A program made the translations under genes and the position numbers. Under the pieces are notes generated by a model that was not told where the DNA came from, ran no database searches, and was given only the letters and a program-made list of their open reading frames with translations. Shown here piece after piece: positions 1 to 8,173 of a stretch of 26,025 nt of DNA (its first letter is position 1; each line of letters starts with the position of its first letter). The stretch is from a virus. The stretch spans positions 1 through 26,025 of the IMG/VR virus record IMGVR_UViG_3300025759_000610; one strand, 5' to 3'.

Positions 1-137
1 TACAGAAAGGAAAGAGCAAAAAGACCATCTCCAAAAACATCAAGACAGAGATGGCGGCAGGCAAGCCACAGAATCAGGCCATCGCCATAGCAATGGCTAA
101 GGCTAAGCAGAAAAAGAATACTGTGAAGTACGAATAA
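1..137 (+). CDS. C-terminal part of a small lysine-rich phage protein
   Basis: An open frame enters from the left edge and stops at TAA 135-137. The visible 44 residues are very rich in Lys, Ala and Gln and contain the stretch TISKNIKTEMAAGKPQNQA, ending in V-K-Y-E. I have seen this type of short basic protein in marine podovirus structural regions; no function is established for it. The stop overlaps the terminase start by one base (TAATG), so the two are probably translationally coupled. The high positive charge would suit nucleic acid binding, but this is inference. The start lies outside the window. It shares its stop/start junction with the 56-residue gene ending at 8603. Confidence 0.75.
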   Translation, partial: QKGKSKKTISKNIKTEMAAGKPQNQAIAIAMAKAKQKKNTVKYE

Positions 138-1567
138 TGCCCAAGATGCAAATGCCCAAGAAGATGCTCCCTTTCTTGCAGCCCAAGCGCTACAAGATCT
201 GCATCGGAGGTCGAGGTTCTGGTAAGAGCATGACTATGGGTGATTTGTGCCTACAAGCTGCGCAGATGCAAGGAATCAAAACTCTCTGCGCTCGTGAGTT
301 CCAAGCCAGCATTGACGATTCCATTCATACGCTGCTTTGCGCTGAGATAGAACGGCTAGAGCTGAAAGGCTTTGAGATACAGCGCAATGAGATTCGCTAC
401 AACAATGAGACGGCTTTCAAATACATTGGACTTGCTCGCTCGCCAGAGTCTGTAAAGAGCTACCACGGATTCCATCGTGTGTTTGTGGACGAGGCGCAGA
501 CAATCTCAGAGGCCAGCCTAAAGGCTCTCACGCCTACGCTCAGAACAGCAGGCTCAGAGATCTGGATGGCAGCAAACCCAAGGTCTGCCGCTGATCCATT
601 CTACTTGCGATTCGTCAAGCCATTCGAGAAAGAATTAAGGCGTGATGGCGTGTATGAGGATGATCAACATACGATCATCTGGATGAACTACAGCGACAAT
701 CCTGCGTTCCCAGAAGTCTTAGAGCAAGAGCGAGCCTATGATCAGGCTCATATGTCTCCAGCCTTGTACTCTCATATATGGGAAGGCGAGACGTATGATG
801 AGAACGAAGACTCAATCATTCCTGTAGAATGGTTCCTGTCAGCCGTAGACGCACACATAAAGCTCGGCTGGAAGGCTGAAGGCACTGTCATTGCGTCTCA
901 CGATCCGTCGGACGAAGGCGGTGACAGCAAAGGCTTTGCGCTCAGACACGGCAACGTAATCTTAGATGTATGTGAAATGGTAACAGGCGATGCCAGTGAA
1001 GGAATGGATTGGGCGCTAGACAAGGCGCTGAAGGCTAACGCTGACCACTTCATCTGGGACGCTGACGGTCTAGGTGTCTCTCTCAAGCGTCAGGTAGATC
1101 AGGCGCTTGCTGGTAAGAACGGCATTACTTACTCAATGTTCAAAGGCTCAGAGGCAGCAGAAGACCCAGAGATGCCGTACACTACTGGTGGAACTGAGCG
1201 AAACAAGAGCAACCGTGAGACCTTCAAGAATAAGCGAGCGCAGTTCTGGTGGCGGCTAAGAGACAGGTTTGAGGCTACGCACAGAGCAGTAACCAAAGGT
1301 GAGTATGTAAACCCAGAGGACATGATTAGCCTATCCTCAGAGATAACGGTACTGGATCAGCTTAGAGCTGAGGTCTGCCGCATACCACTAAAGCGCAATA
1401 ATGCTGGTAAGATACAGATATTGAGTAAAGCGGAGATGGCTAAGCCTCCGTACAGATTACCGAGTCCAAACATGGGTGATGCGCTGATGATGTCGCTGCA
1501 TTCACCTAAAGCACTAAATAAACAGAAAGTTGTCCTCAACTTCAGTGGCTGGAAGCATCATGGATAA
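137..1567 (+). CDS. terL: Terminase large subunit (P22 gp2-like packaging ATPase/nuclease)
   Basis: This is the motor that threads phage DNA through the portal into the procapsid and cuts it. The N-terminal ATPase has a Walker A motif, GGRGSGKS, at residues 24-31 and a Walker B, VFVDEA, with Asp118 and Glu119. The C-terminal RNase H-like nuclease shows the expected spaced acidic residues: Asp256 in SHDPSDEGGD, Asp308 in IWDADG and Asp448 in MGDALMM. At 476 residues it is close to P22 gp2 (499). The ATG overlaps the previous stop; Met4 and Met6 are alternative starts and no clear Shine-Dalgarno separates them. The portal gene follows with an 8-base overlap, the usual order. No small terminase subunit is seen; it may lie upstream of the window. 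Confidence 0.96.
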   Translation: MPKMQMPKKMLPFLQPKRYKICIGGRGSGKSMTMGDLCLQAAQMQGIKTLCAREFQASIDDSIHTLLCAEIERLELKGFEIQRNEIRYNNETAFKYIGLARSPESVKSYHGFHRVFVDEAQTISEASLKALTPTLRTAGSEIWMAANPRSAADPFYLRFVKPFEKELRRDGVYEDDQHTIIWMNYSDNPAFPEVLEQERAYDQAHMSPALYSHIWEGETYDENEDSIIPVEWFLSAVDAHIKLGWKAEGTVIASHDPSDEGGDSKGFALRHGNVILDVCEMVTGDASEGMDWALDKALKANADHFIWDADGLGVSLKRQVDQALAGKNGITYSMFKGSEAAEDPEMPYTTGGTERNKSNRETFKNKRAQFWWRLRDRFEATHRAVTKGEYVNPEDMISLSSEITVLDQLRAEVCRIPLKRNNAGKIQILSKAEMAKPPYRLPSPNMGDALMMSLHSPKALNKQKVVLNFSGWKHHG

Positions 1568-3809
1568 AGACGATTACGAATACGAGAAAGACTCAAAGAA
1601 AGAGTATGGCGAAGAAGTCTATGACTCTAGCAAGTATGATGATCACGAATATGTTTCAAACCTTCTGTCTGCGTCTCAGGAAGCAGACCAAGACCTGCGA
1701 GATAATGCTCGTGAGGCGATCTTGTTCGTTAATAAACGAGACGGTCAATGGGAGCCTTACTGGTATAACAATGCCGCTGAGAGTAAGTCTCCTCGCTACA
1801 CCTTTGACATGGTTAATCCGATCATTGATCAAGTTTGTTCGGAGATTGAGCAGGCGTCCTTTGATATATCTGTGTCTCCTTCTGGCGGCAACAGCACAAA
1901 GAGCATAGCCAACACTTATTCAGGTATTGTTCGCAACATCGAAGCCATGTCTGATGCCAGTGAGGTCTATAACCATGCAGCAAAAATGATGGTTACTTCA
2001 GGCTTTGGCGCATGGCGTGTTGTACATAAGTATGTAAGTCATGACAGTTTTGACCAAGATCTATTTATTGAGCCTATTGGCAACTCTATAGACCGTGTGT
2101 GGTTCGATCCAGCAGCAGAGAAGCAAGACAAGTCTGACAGCCGTTACTGCTTTGTGCTTCACGCAATTGGCAAAGATGAGTATGAAAGGCGATGGCCTGA
2201 AGGCTCTGGTGAATCAGTTGATGAAGGCCGTGACGGCGAGGCTTACTTTGATAAAGCCGAAGTAGTCGTAATCGGTGAGTTGCTGTATTGCGAAGAGGAA
2301 GAACGCGAGCTGGTCTTGATGTCTAATGGGCAGGTTCACGAGGCTGATGATGACTTTAAAAAGATAGCTGATGAGCTTGAATCTATTGGCGTGACAGAGG
2401 TACGCAGGCGCAAGCGTGTCAAAAAGTCGGTATGTTCACGGTTATTTGACGCTAGTGATTGGCTCGAAGAGAAGAAAGAGACAGTCTTCACTATGATTCC
2501 TGTTGTGCCTATCTACGCCAACTACAAGATCTTTGAGAACAAAACTATCTTCTGGGGACTCGTAGAGAAGCTGATGGACTCACAGCGAGTGCTGAACTAC
2601 TCAGTCAGCCGTGAGGTAGCTGAGACTAGCCTTGCGCCAAGATCTAAGTATTGGATGACAATGAGTCAGGCAGCAGGTCATGAAGAGTCATTGCAGACTC
2701 TCAACACCAATCACGATCCAGTTCAATTCTTTAACGTAGATCCAGAGTTTCCGCAGGTTCCACAGCAGCAAGGCGGCGCACAGGTAAACCCAGCGTTGCG
2801 CACAATGTCTGAGGCCATGCGAGGCATGATTACTTACGCCTCTGGGATGTTCTCCAGCAACATGGGTGACAATCCACAGAACCAATCTGGCGTGGCAATC
2901 AACGCACTGCAGAACAAAGGCGACAACTCTACAGTTAAATACTTCAAAGCCTTGGAGTATGGCATTCGCGCCACTGGTCGCATCTTGGTGTCGTCTATTC
3001 CTCAAATCTATGACTCAGCTCGCACTGTAAGGCTGCTGAAGGAAGATAACACCTATGACGTAGCTGACATCAACCAGAAGGTTATAGACCAACAAACAGG
3101 CGATGTGGTGACTGTCAATGACCTGTCAGTCGGCAACTATGACGTACAGGTTAAGGCTGGTGCGAGCTTCAAGAATCGTCAGCAAGAAACCATTGAGACG
3201 ATCATTGAGATTGCCAAGGTTGATCCAAGCATTCTTCAGATCGCTGGTGATGTCCTGCTAGACAACGTAGCCACTGCCTCGGCTCAGCAGATCTCTGATC
3301 GCAAGCGAGCGCAGATGATAGCCGCTGGCCTGATACCTCAAGATCAGATGACAGAAGAAGAGCTGATGGCGGCTCAGCAGCAGATGACTGAAGGCCAACA
3401 GCAGCAAGATCCAAATATGGTTCTAGCTCAGGCAGAGCAGATGAAAGCTCAGGCTGAGATGCTGAGAGCGCAGATAGAGCAGGCCAAGCTACAGAATGAG
3501 CAGATGAAGCTACAGCTCGAAGCTCAGAAGCTCCAGACGCAGATGCAAGGCGATCAGGCTGATAACCAGATTGACTTCTTCAACGCCGAAACGAAGCGCA
3601 TGGAAACTCAGATCAAAGCTCAGCAGGCAGGCGCTACGATTGACAAGACAAGCGCTCAAGCAATAGGTGAGCAGCTTAACAACCAAGAGAAGATGGCTGA
3701 CATCACTGACAGGCAACGTGCAGAGGCAGAGCGTATGCGAGCCGAAGCTCAGCGCCGAGCCATGCGGTTTATGTCTGACTCTGAGATAGCGAGAATGCAG
3801 AATGGCTGA
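1560..3809 (+). CDS. P22-like portal protein
   Basis: The portal is a dodecameric ring at one capsid vertex through which DNA enters and leaves, and on which the tail is built. The 749-residue product matches the P22 gp1 class in size (725) and in position between terminase and scaffold. A central region around residues 330-450 (FWGLVEKLMDSQRVLNYSVS, then NPALRTMSEAMRGM) is typical of P22-type portals. From about residue 600 to the end it is a Gln/Met/Ala-rich, highly charged helix with repeated AQ and EQ steps, matching the C-terminal barrel helices that extend into the head in P22. I chose ATG 1560 because GGAAG lies four bases upstream; an in-frame TTG at 1530 and GTG at 1545 would add ten or five residues but lack a ribosome site. 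It overlaps terminase by 8 bases and the next gene by 8. Confidence 0.93.
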   Translation: MDKDDYEYEKDSKKEYGEEVYDSSKYDDHEYVSNLLSASQEADQDLRDNAREAILFVNKRDGQWEPYWYNNAAESKSPRYTFDMVNPIIDQVCSEIEQASFDISVSPSGGNSTKSIANTYSGIVRNIEAMSDASEVYNHAAKMMVTSGFGAWRVVHKYVSHDSFDQDLFIEPIGNSIDRVWFDPAAEKQDKSDSRYCFVLHAIGKDEYERRWPEGSGESVDEGRDGEAYFDKAEVVVIGELLYCEEEERELVLMSNGQVHEADDDFKKIADELESIGVTEVRRRKRVKKSVCSRLFDASDWLEEKKETVFTMIPVVPIYANYKIFENKTIFWGLVEKLMDSQRVLNYSVSREVAETSLAPRSKYWMTMSQAAGHEESLQTLNTNHDPVQFFNVDPEFPQVPQQQGGAQVNPALRTMSEAMRGMITYASGMFSSNMGDNPQNQSGVAINALQNKGDNSTVKYFKALEYGIRATGRILVSSIPQIYDSARTVRLLKEDNTYDVADINQKVIDQQTGDVVTVNDLSVGNYDVQVKAGASFKNRQQETIETIIEIAKVDPSILQIAGDVLLDNVATASAQQISDRKRAQMIAAGLIPQDQMTEEELMAAQQQMTEGQQQQDPNMVLAQAEQMKAQAEMLRAQIEQAKLQNEQMKLQLEAQKLQTQMQGDQADNQIDFFNAETKRMETQIKAQQAGATIDKTSAQAIGEQLNNQEKMADITDRQRAEAERMRAEAQRRAMRFMSDSEIARMQNG

Positions 3810-5841
3810 ACCAAGGTATAGGTATGGAGGAGACAGCGCCATAGGTGCGTTGCTCCTGCCTGCACGCCGAGAGATTCTACGAGATGAGCAAAACCAGTTC
3901 ATTGGCTATGATGATCAAGGCAATGCCATTATTCAGACAATACCTGCCAAATATGGAGAGTCTGAAGTAGACATCTCATACAGTCCTATAGTCAGAGGCG
4001 CTAAAGCTACTGGTTCTTTCCTTAATGACATCTTCTTTGGTGATGCTAACGAGCAGTCACAAGCTGCTGGTAGAGCTGTCAGTGCGATCCGTGGAGCTAT
4101 AGAAGGTCTAGGAGACTATGCCTCTGGTCAGTATGAGGCTGGCATGGCAGGCGGCACTATTTATGATCCTGAGACTCGGCAGATAACTGAGTTTGATCCT
4201 ACGGCAGTAATGGTTAGCGGCGCTCCTGCTGGTATTCAGGCCGCAAGGAACACTCCTAGCAATCAAGTAATTTTTGGCACAATGGGAAGCAAAACAGCCA
4301 ACTATACTCCTGACCAAAGAAGAGTAATGGATGAGCTTGAAAGGCAAGGAATGGATACTGAGAATCTATTCTTGCATGGCACATCTGATGATATAAGACA
4401 GCCAACATCTATCAAAACAAGCTTTAGAGATTCTGGATGGCTAGGAGAAGGTTTTTACGGCGCTACGCCAGAAGGTTCTAGAATATCTGATTACTATGCA
4501 AATACAGCAACTCCCAGATTTAGGAATGAAGCAGGAGACTACAGTGAGCCTAATGTTTTTCCATATATAACAAGGCGTGGAAACTATAAGCAGTATTCTT
4601 TAATGGACAAGGCTGGGATGGGCATTGTTGCTCAAATGAATCCCAACTACAGTAAAAAATTAACTCAAAAAAATATAGATGAAGGATTTATAGGTGCTGA
4701 AGTAGTTGATGCAGATGGAAACATCGTTGAAAGAGTTAACTATTTCCCAGATACGGATACACGCTCGGCTCTTAACTACGACATTACTGATTTATACTCA
4801 GGCGGCGGCAGGCAAGGCTCTGTTATTGCTGGAGGCTCGGCTTTGCGTGAGTCTTTCCGTATTGGAGATGAAGGCTTTGATCCAAGGTTCGATGACCGAT
4901 CAAGAGAGCAACAGCGTATATTAGATACAGAACTGGTGTATGAAGGCTCGCCTATAGTGCGTCCAGAAGTAAGCATTTTTGACTATGAAGGAAAGCCATT
5001 CAGAATAACTATGGCAGACAGGACAAAAGCTGGATCTCGCCTCACTGGAGTAGAAGGCGTTGATTATGACTTGCCTGTAGAGCTGCAAGGAGGCCAAGAC
5101 TTTATGTTTGCTAACCCAGCAGGCAGAGAAGGACAGGTCTGGGCGCAAGACAGAGGAGCGACATCAGCTTTCTTAAACTCATTTTTAGGATTAGATGGCA
5201 AACCGATAGCTGATGAAATACTCATGTTACCTTACCGAATGGCTCCAAGTGGTGGAGACTTTTCCACTATGACAGGAGAGGTAATGGTTACTCATGCTCG
5301 AAATGCTGTATCAAAGAAAGAAAAACGTAAAGCAGACAAGACTATTAAAGAATTTTATCCAGCTTGGAAAGGAATAGATAATCCTGAAAGCATAGACCAG
5401 ATCAGAGAAATGACAGGCGATCTAAGAAAGTCTTTATTACAAGTTATGGATAGAGATCTAAGAGATGAAGGTGGATTAGGCATAGGCCAAGCTAGGCTCG
5501 CTGTTACTGATCGCGCTCAATATAATGCGCCAGACTTCAATCTGCAAAATGTTGGTATTGCAAATCCATATGGGAATTCAAGGTTTGAAGTTTCTGGTCA
5601 TCGCACTTATGGTCAAGGATTAGCTGGCAGACCTGAAGGCATATTGAGAGAGCAAGACATAAATGTATTTGAGTTAATGCCTGATCTAGTAAGCGCAAGA
5701 GGATTTGACAGCGTTGATTCTTTGCTGAGAGCTGATCCAGCTACGTTAGCGAAAGAGCAATATACGTTGCGCCGAGGTACTAGAGGCGGTGTAATAACTG
5801 AAGAAATGTTGAGAGATATAGAGGCTCGTAGAGCGCAGTAA
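3802..5841 (+). CDS. Polyvalent head-region protein with an ADP-ribosyltransferase-like domain
   Basis: A 679-residue protein between portal and scaffold, where P22 has no gene. Residues about 190-330 carry ADP-ribosyltransferase-like signatures: HGT at 192-194 after a short beta strand, GWLGEGFY at 212-219 followed by a helix ending DYYA, then PNVFPYITRRGN, and TRSALNYD at 320-327. These resemble the H-Y-x class NAD-binding motifs and the IRSxxAxFD-like tail of ART domains in phage MuF and polyvalent proteins (family knowledge). Residues about 417-450 (VDYDLPVELQGGQDF, then VWAQDRGA) resemble another domain found in large phage polyvalent proteins. No signal peptide or membrane segment is seen. 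The N-terminal 150 residues are probably a virion-targeting part (inference). DNA coding the ART-like part is visibly richer in A+T than the portal gene or this gene's own 5' end, suggesting acquisition. A packaged, injected effector is the likeliest role. Confidence 0.62.
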   Translation: MAEPRYRYGGDSAIGALLLPARREILRDEQNQFIGYDDQGNAIIQTIPAKYGESEVDISYSPIVRGAKATGSFLNDIFFGDANEQSQAAGRAVSAIRGAIEGLGDYASGQYEAGMAGGTIYDPETRQITEFDPTAVMVSGAPAGIQAARNTPSNQVIFGTMGSKTANYTPDQRRVMDELERQGMDTENLFLHGTSDDIRQPTSIKTSFRDSGWLGEGFYGATPEGSRISDYYANTATPRFRNEAGDYSEPNVFPYITRRGNYKQYSLMDKAGMGIVAQMNPNYSKKLTQKNIDEGFIGAEVVDADGNIVERVNYFPDTDTRSALNYDITDLYSGGGRQGSVIAGGSALRESFRIGDEGFDPRFDDRSREQQRILDTELVYEGSPIVRPEVSIFDYEGKPFRITMADRTKAGSRLTGVEGVDYDLPVELQGGQDFMFANPAGREGQVWAQDRGATSAFLNSFLGLDGKPIADEILMLPYRMAPSGGDFSTMTGEVMVTHARNAVSKKEKRKADKTIKEFYPAWKGIDNPESIDQIREMTGDLRKSLLQVMDRDLRDEGGLGIGQARLAVTDRAQYNAPDFNLQNVGIANPYGNSRFEVSGHRTYGQGLAGRPEGILREQDINVFELMPDLVSARGFDSVDSLLRADPATLAKEQYTLRRGTRGGVITEEMLRDIEARRAQ

Positions 5842-5852
5842 CAAAAGTTTAT

Positions 5853-5923
5853 GGAAGCGTAATAGTGGTTCAATTCCACAGGCGATAATCTATCGGAGCC
5901 TTGCTAGGTAGCCGCTTCCGCCA
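5853..5923 (+). ncRNA. Candidate tRNA-like RNA with T-arm-like hairpin in the D-arm position
   Basis: GGAAGCG (5853-5859) pairs perfectly with CGCTTCC (5913-5919), and is followed by an unpaired G and encoded CCA (5921-5923), exactly a 7-bp tRNA acceptor end. Inside are three small hairpins. The first, 5865-5879, is GTGG-TTCAATT-CCAC, a T-arm by sequence and loop size. The second, 5883-5895, is CGATA-ATC-TATCG, perhaps extended by GG 5881-5882 with CC 5899-5900. The third, 5903-5912, is GCT-AGGT-AGC, with a GG in its loop like a D-loop. So the T-like and D-like arms are exchanged relative to tRNA, and the middle loop lacks the U33-anticodon layout, which argues against decoding. It starts 12 bases after the upstream stop. 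It could be an RNase P or CCA-enzyme target, a decoy, or a tRNA remnant. Structure is by eye only. Confidence 0.45.
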
Positions 5924-5939
5924 TATTTTAAGAAAAGTA

Positions 5940-5966
5940 TTGCTTTTAATCAAATTGTGGTATATT
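5940..5966 (+). promoter_or_regulatory. Candidate sigma70-type promoter for scaffold and coat genes
   Basis: TATATT at 5961-5966 is a good -10 box. TTGCTT at 5940-5945 is a partial -35 with a short 15-base spacer. The surroundings are A+T-rich, unlike the flanking genes. Transcription would begin near 5973, just before the tandem hairpin leader, and run into the scaffold and coat genes, which need high expression. The match is modest and comes from inspection only. Confidence 0.4.
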
Positions 5967-5976
5967 GCAAGCCAGT

Positions 5977-6026
5977 GAACGTCACACTTTCTTGACGGCG
6001 CGGAACGTCACCGTTTATTTGACGGC
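5977..6026 (+). promoter_or_regulatory. Tandem direct/inverted repeat in the scaffold leader
   Basis: Two copies of a unit, GAACGTCAC...TTGACGGC, lie at 5977-5999 and 6003-6026, 26 bases apart. Each has inverted arms CGTCA and TGACG: 5980-5984 with 5993-5997, and 6006-6010 with 6020-6024. The second and third arms (5993-5997 with 6006-6010) can also pair, around an 8-base loop, so alternative RNA folds are possible. The position is between the candidate promoter and the scaffold start (6044). It could be a repressor or activator operator with two sites, an RNA switch or protein-binding hairpin pair, or a stability element. The sequence does not decide between these. Confidence 0.55.
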
Positions 6027-6043
6027 ATTACAGTAGGTATAAG

Positions 6044-6853
6044 ATGCAACCAGACGATATGGTCGATGAGACTCAAGATGTAGAGTTTGAAGACATAGAG
6101 GATGTAGATCAGGAAACTGATTCCGATTCATCAACGGATACTGACGAAGGTCAGGAAAAATCTACTAGACCTGTTTTTACTGAAGAACAGCAGAAAGTCT
6201 TTGATAAGGCGATAAGCGAGAAAACTTGGAAGGCGCGAGAAGCAGAGCGTCAGGCCGAGCAATATCGTCAGCGTCTTGCAGAGATTGAAGCTAGGCTTCC
6301 TAAAGAACAGCCGCCCGAAGTGCCGCAAGTACCTGATTTTTATGCTCTTTCTGACAGAGAAATACAGGAACAATTAAGACGGCGTGATGAGGCGATTGCC
6401 AAGCGAGCAGAGTACGATGCTAGGCAGCAGGCTATTCAAAGCCAGCAGCTTGAATTACAGCGTAGACAGCAAGCTGAAGCAATTAATCAGCAAAATGAGA
6501 AGATCGCAAAATACGCAGAGCGTTCAAAGAAGCTAGGCGTTAAGAGTGAAGACCTGCAAAGCGCAGCAAACAAGATAGGCCAGTTTGGTATTAACCCAAT
6601 GCTGTCCAGCCATCTGATTGATTTAGAGGATGGAAGTCTTGGCACGTTGTACTTAGGGAATAATCTCTTAGAGCTAGATAAGTTGGCAAATATGCCTCCT
6701 AATCAAGCCTTGTTGTATTTAGATCAGACCATTATGCCAAAGGCTAGAAAACTTAAACCTAATGTAAATGCCGCTCCTGATCCATTAGATACGCCAAGAG
6801 GCGCTGGGGTAAGTCCCAAGTCTGGTGGCCCTAAAGGAGCAACTTTCGAATGA
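6044..6853 (+). CDS. Scaffolding protein (P22 gp8-like)
   Basis: Internal scaffold that directs coat assembly and leaves the procapsid before or during packaging. The 269-residue product has a very acidic N-terminus (residues 1-45, many Asp and Glu), then a long Glu/Gln/Arg-rich helical, coiled-coil-like middle (about 50-170), then a small region near 180-235, and a basic proline-containing end from about 236 (MPKARKLKPN onward). This acidic-helical-basic pattern and the place directly before coat match P22 gp8 (303 residues). A weak ribosome site, TAGG at 6034-6037, lies six bases before the ATG. It is the first gene after the 202-base gap holding the candidate promoter and hairpin leader. 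Its last six residues, KGATFE, nearly match those of the 56-residue protein ending at 8603. Confidence 0.82.
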   Translation: MQPDDMVDETQDVEFEDIEDVDQETDSDSSTDTDEGQEKSTRPVFTEEQQKVFDKAISEKTWKAREAERQAEQYRQRLAEIEARLPKEQPPEVPQVPDFYALSDREIQEQLRRRDEAIAKRAEYDARQQAIQSQQLELQRRQQAEAINQQNEKIAKYAERSKKLGVKSEDLQSAANKIGQFGINPMLSSHLIDLEDGSLGTLYLGNNLLELDKLANMPPNQALLYLDQTIMPKARKLKPNVNAAPDPLDTPRGAGVSPKSGGPKGATFE

Positions 6854-6855
6854 AT

Positions 6856-6863
6856 GAGGTGAT
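6856..6863 (+). promoter_or_regulatory. Strong ribosome binding site of the coat gene
   Basis: GAGGTGAT lies six bases before ATG 6870 and is the longest anti-Shine-Dalgarno match seen near any start here, as expected for the most abundant virion protein. An overlapping two-codon frame, ATG-AGG-TGA at 6854-6862, begins one base after the scaffold stop. Confidence 0.75.
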
Positions 6864-6869
6864 CCGATC

Positions 6870-8132
6870 ATGGCTAACAATCTTAATAGCAACGTCACAC
6901 GGAAAGTCGCTCGTGTCTTCTTAGACGCTTTTGAGGCTTCTCGTGTAGTAACAAAAACTGTCAACACTCAGTTGTTGTCAGGCAAGTTCAATCCTTCTAG
7001 TGGTTCAAATGTAGACTTTAAGCGTCCGCATGACTACAACACAATCCGCACTTCTGGCGGTGATATCAGCGCTTCTACTAAGTCAGACATCATTGCTGGT
7101 AAAGCAACTGGTACGGTTCAAAACTACTTCACAGCCGCTACAGAATGGGGCAACGTGGAAGAGGCTCTTGAGCTAGACCAACTCGATCAAATCCTTGAGC
7201 CTATGGCTCGTCGCATCGTAACTGACCTTGAGCTTGATCTTGGCGCATTTATGCGTAAGAACGCATCTCTTAACTATGGCAACCGTGGTACAGCGGTTGA
7301 CGCATGGTCAGACGTTGCAGGCGCTGGCGCAATGATGGACTCTGTTGGCGTTCCAATGTCAGACGAGAAGTACTACCTGATGAACCCATTCACCACTACT
7401 GCGCTGTCTTCAGCTCAAAATGGCCTGAATGCGGCTGACGGCCTTGTTCGTACAGCTTGGGAGAAAGCACAAATTAGCCAGAACTTTGGTGGCATGATGG
7501 CGCTGACTTCTAACGCTCTGAGCAGCTACACTTCAGGTTCTACTACTGATCGTCTAGGTGCGCTCAATGGCGCTCCTGATGCGACTTACGTTACTGCTAA
7601 AGACACCATGCAGCAGACTTTGGTTCTTAACGGTCTGGGAACTGGTACTATCAAAGCTGGTGATCAAGTTCAAATTGCAGGCGTCAATCGCTTGAATGTT
7701 GCTACTCGCCAGCTCATGCTCGATGAGACAGGCACAGCAGTCCCTTGGACAGGCACTGTACTTGAGGATGTGACTATTGCTGCTAACGCTGCAACTATCG
7801 TTGTATCTGGTGCGGCTATCTACGAAGCTAATGGTCAGTACAACAATGTTGATGCAGCTCCTGCGAACGGCGCAGTTGTGACTATCCTTGGCGCAGCATC
7901 CACTGTTTACCAGCCTAACCTGTTCTTCACTAAGCAGGCATTCGGTCTTGGTACTGTTAAGCTACCTAAGCTGTACTCTACAGACACAATTGCAACTACC
8001 AGCGATGGTATGAGCATCCGTGTGTCTAAGTACGCAGACGGTGATGCCAACACGCAGAAGATTCGTTTTGACCTTCTGCCTGCCTATGCTTGCTTCAATC
8101 CGTTGTTTGCAGGCCAAGGCTTCGGTAAGTAA
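6870..8132 (+). CDS. Major capsid (coat) protein, P22 gp5-like
   Basis: Forms the icosahedral shell. The 420-residue protein is close to P22 coat (430) and sits after scaffold. Matching features include the N-terminal region KVARVFLDAFEASRVVTKTVN, the helix EEALELDQLDQILEPMARRI of the HK97-fold spine region, YYLMNPF, and GTIKAGDQVQIAGVN near residues 260-280, which resembles the GDKISFAGV stretch in the P22 insertion domain. It therefore appears to be an HK97-fold coat with an inserted beta domain (family knowledge applied to visible similarity). The start is fixed by a strong ribosome site at 6856-6863. A rho-independent terminator follows 13 bases after the stop, so scaffold and coat may form a separately controlled, highly expressed unit. 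Confidence 0.9.
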   Translation: MANNLNSNVTRKVARVFLDAFEASRVVTKTVNTQLLSGKFNPSSGSNVDFKRPHDYNTIRTSGGDISASTKSDIIAGKATGTVQNYFTAATEWGNVEEALELDQLDQILEPMARRIVTDLELDLGAFMRKNASLNYGNRGTAVDAWSDVAGAGAMMDSVGVPMSDEKYYLMNPFTTTALSSAQNGLNAADGLVRTAWEKAQISQNFGGMMALTSNALSSYTSGSTTDRLGALNGAPDATYVTAKDTMQQTLVLNGLGTGTIKAGDQVQIAGVNRLNVATRQLMLDETGTAVPWTGTVLEDVTIAANAATIVVSGAAIYEANGQYNNVDAAPANGAVVTILGAASTVYQPNLFFTKQAFGLGTVKLPKLYSTDTIATTSDGMSIRVSKYADGDANTQKIRFDLLPAYACFNPLFAGQGFGK

Positions 8133-8145
8133 CCTTGTAGAGATT

Positions 8146-8172
8146 CTGGGAGCTTCGGCTCCCAGCTTTTTA
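8146..8172 (+). terminator. Rho-independent terminator after the coat gene
   Basis: A perfect 8-bp stem, CTGGGAGC with GCTCCCAG, closes the very stable cUUCGg tetraloop at 8146-8165, followed by CTTTTTAT. It lies 13 bases after the coat stop and immediately before the next start (8174). No clear promoter follows, so downstream tail genes probably depend on read-through, giving more coat than tail message (inference). Confidence 0.9.
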
Positions 8173-8173
8173 T

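Noticed and set aside
2688-3005. 105-residue antisense frame in the portal gene
   Set aside because: No ribosome site or recognisable family; all neighbours lie on the + strand and the portal frame is certain.
5853-5923. Ordinary tRNA gene
   Set aside because: The acceptor stem and CCA fit, but the T-arm-like hairpin is first, there is no 5-bp anticodon stem with U33, and the last arm is too short for a T-arm. Kept only as a tRNA-like candidate.
6891-6900. AACGTCACAC in the coat gene, matching the leader repeat
   Set aside because: It lacks a nearby TGACG partner and is plain coding sequence for S-N-V-T-R; a ten-base match can arise by chance.
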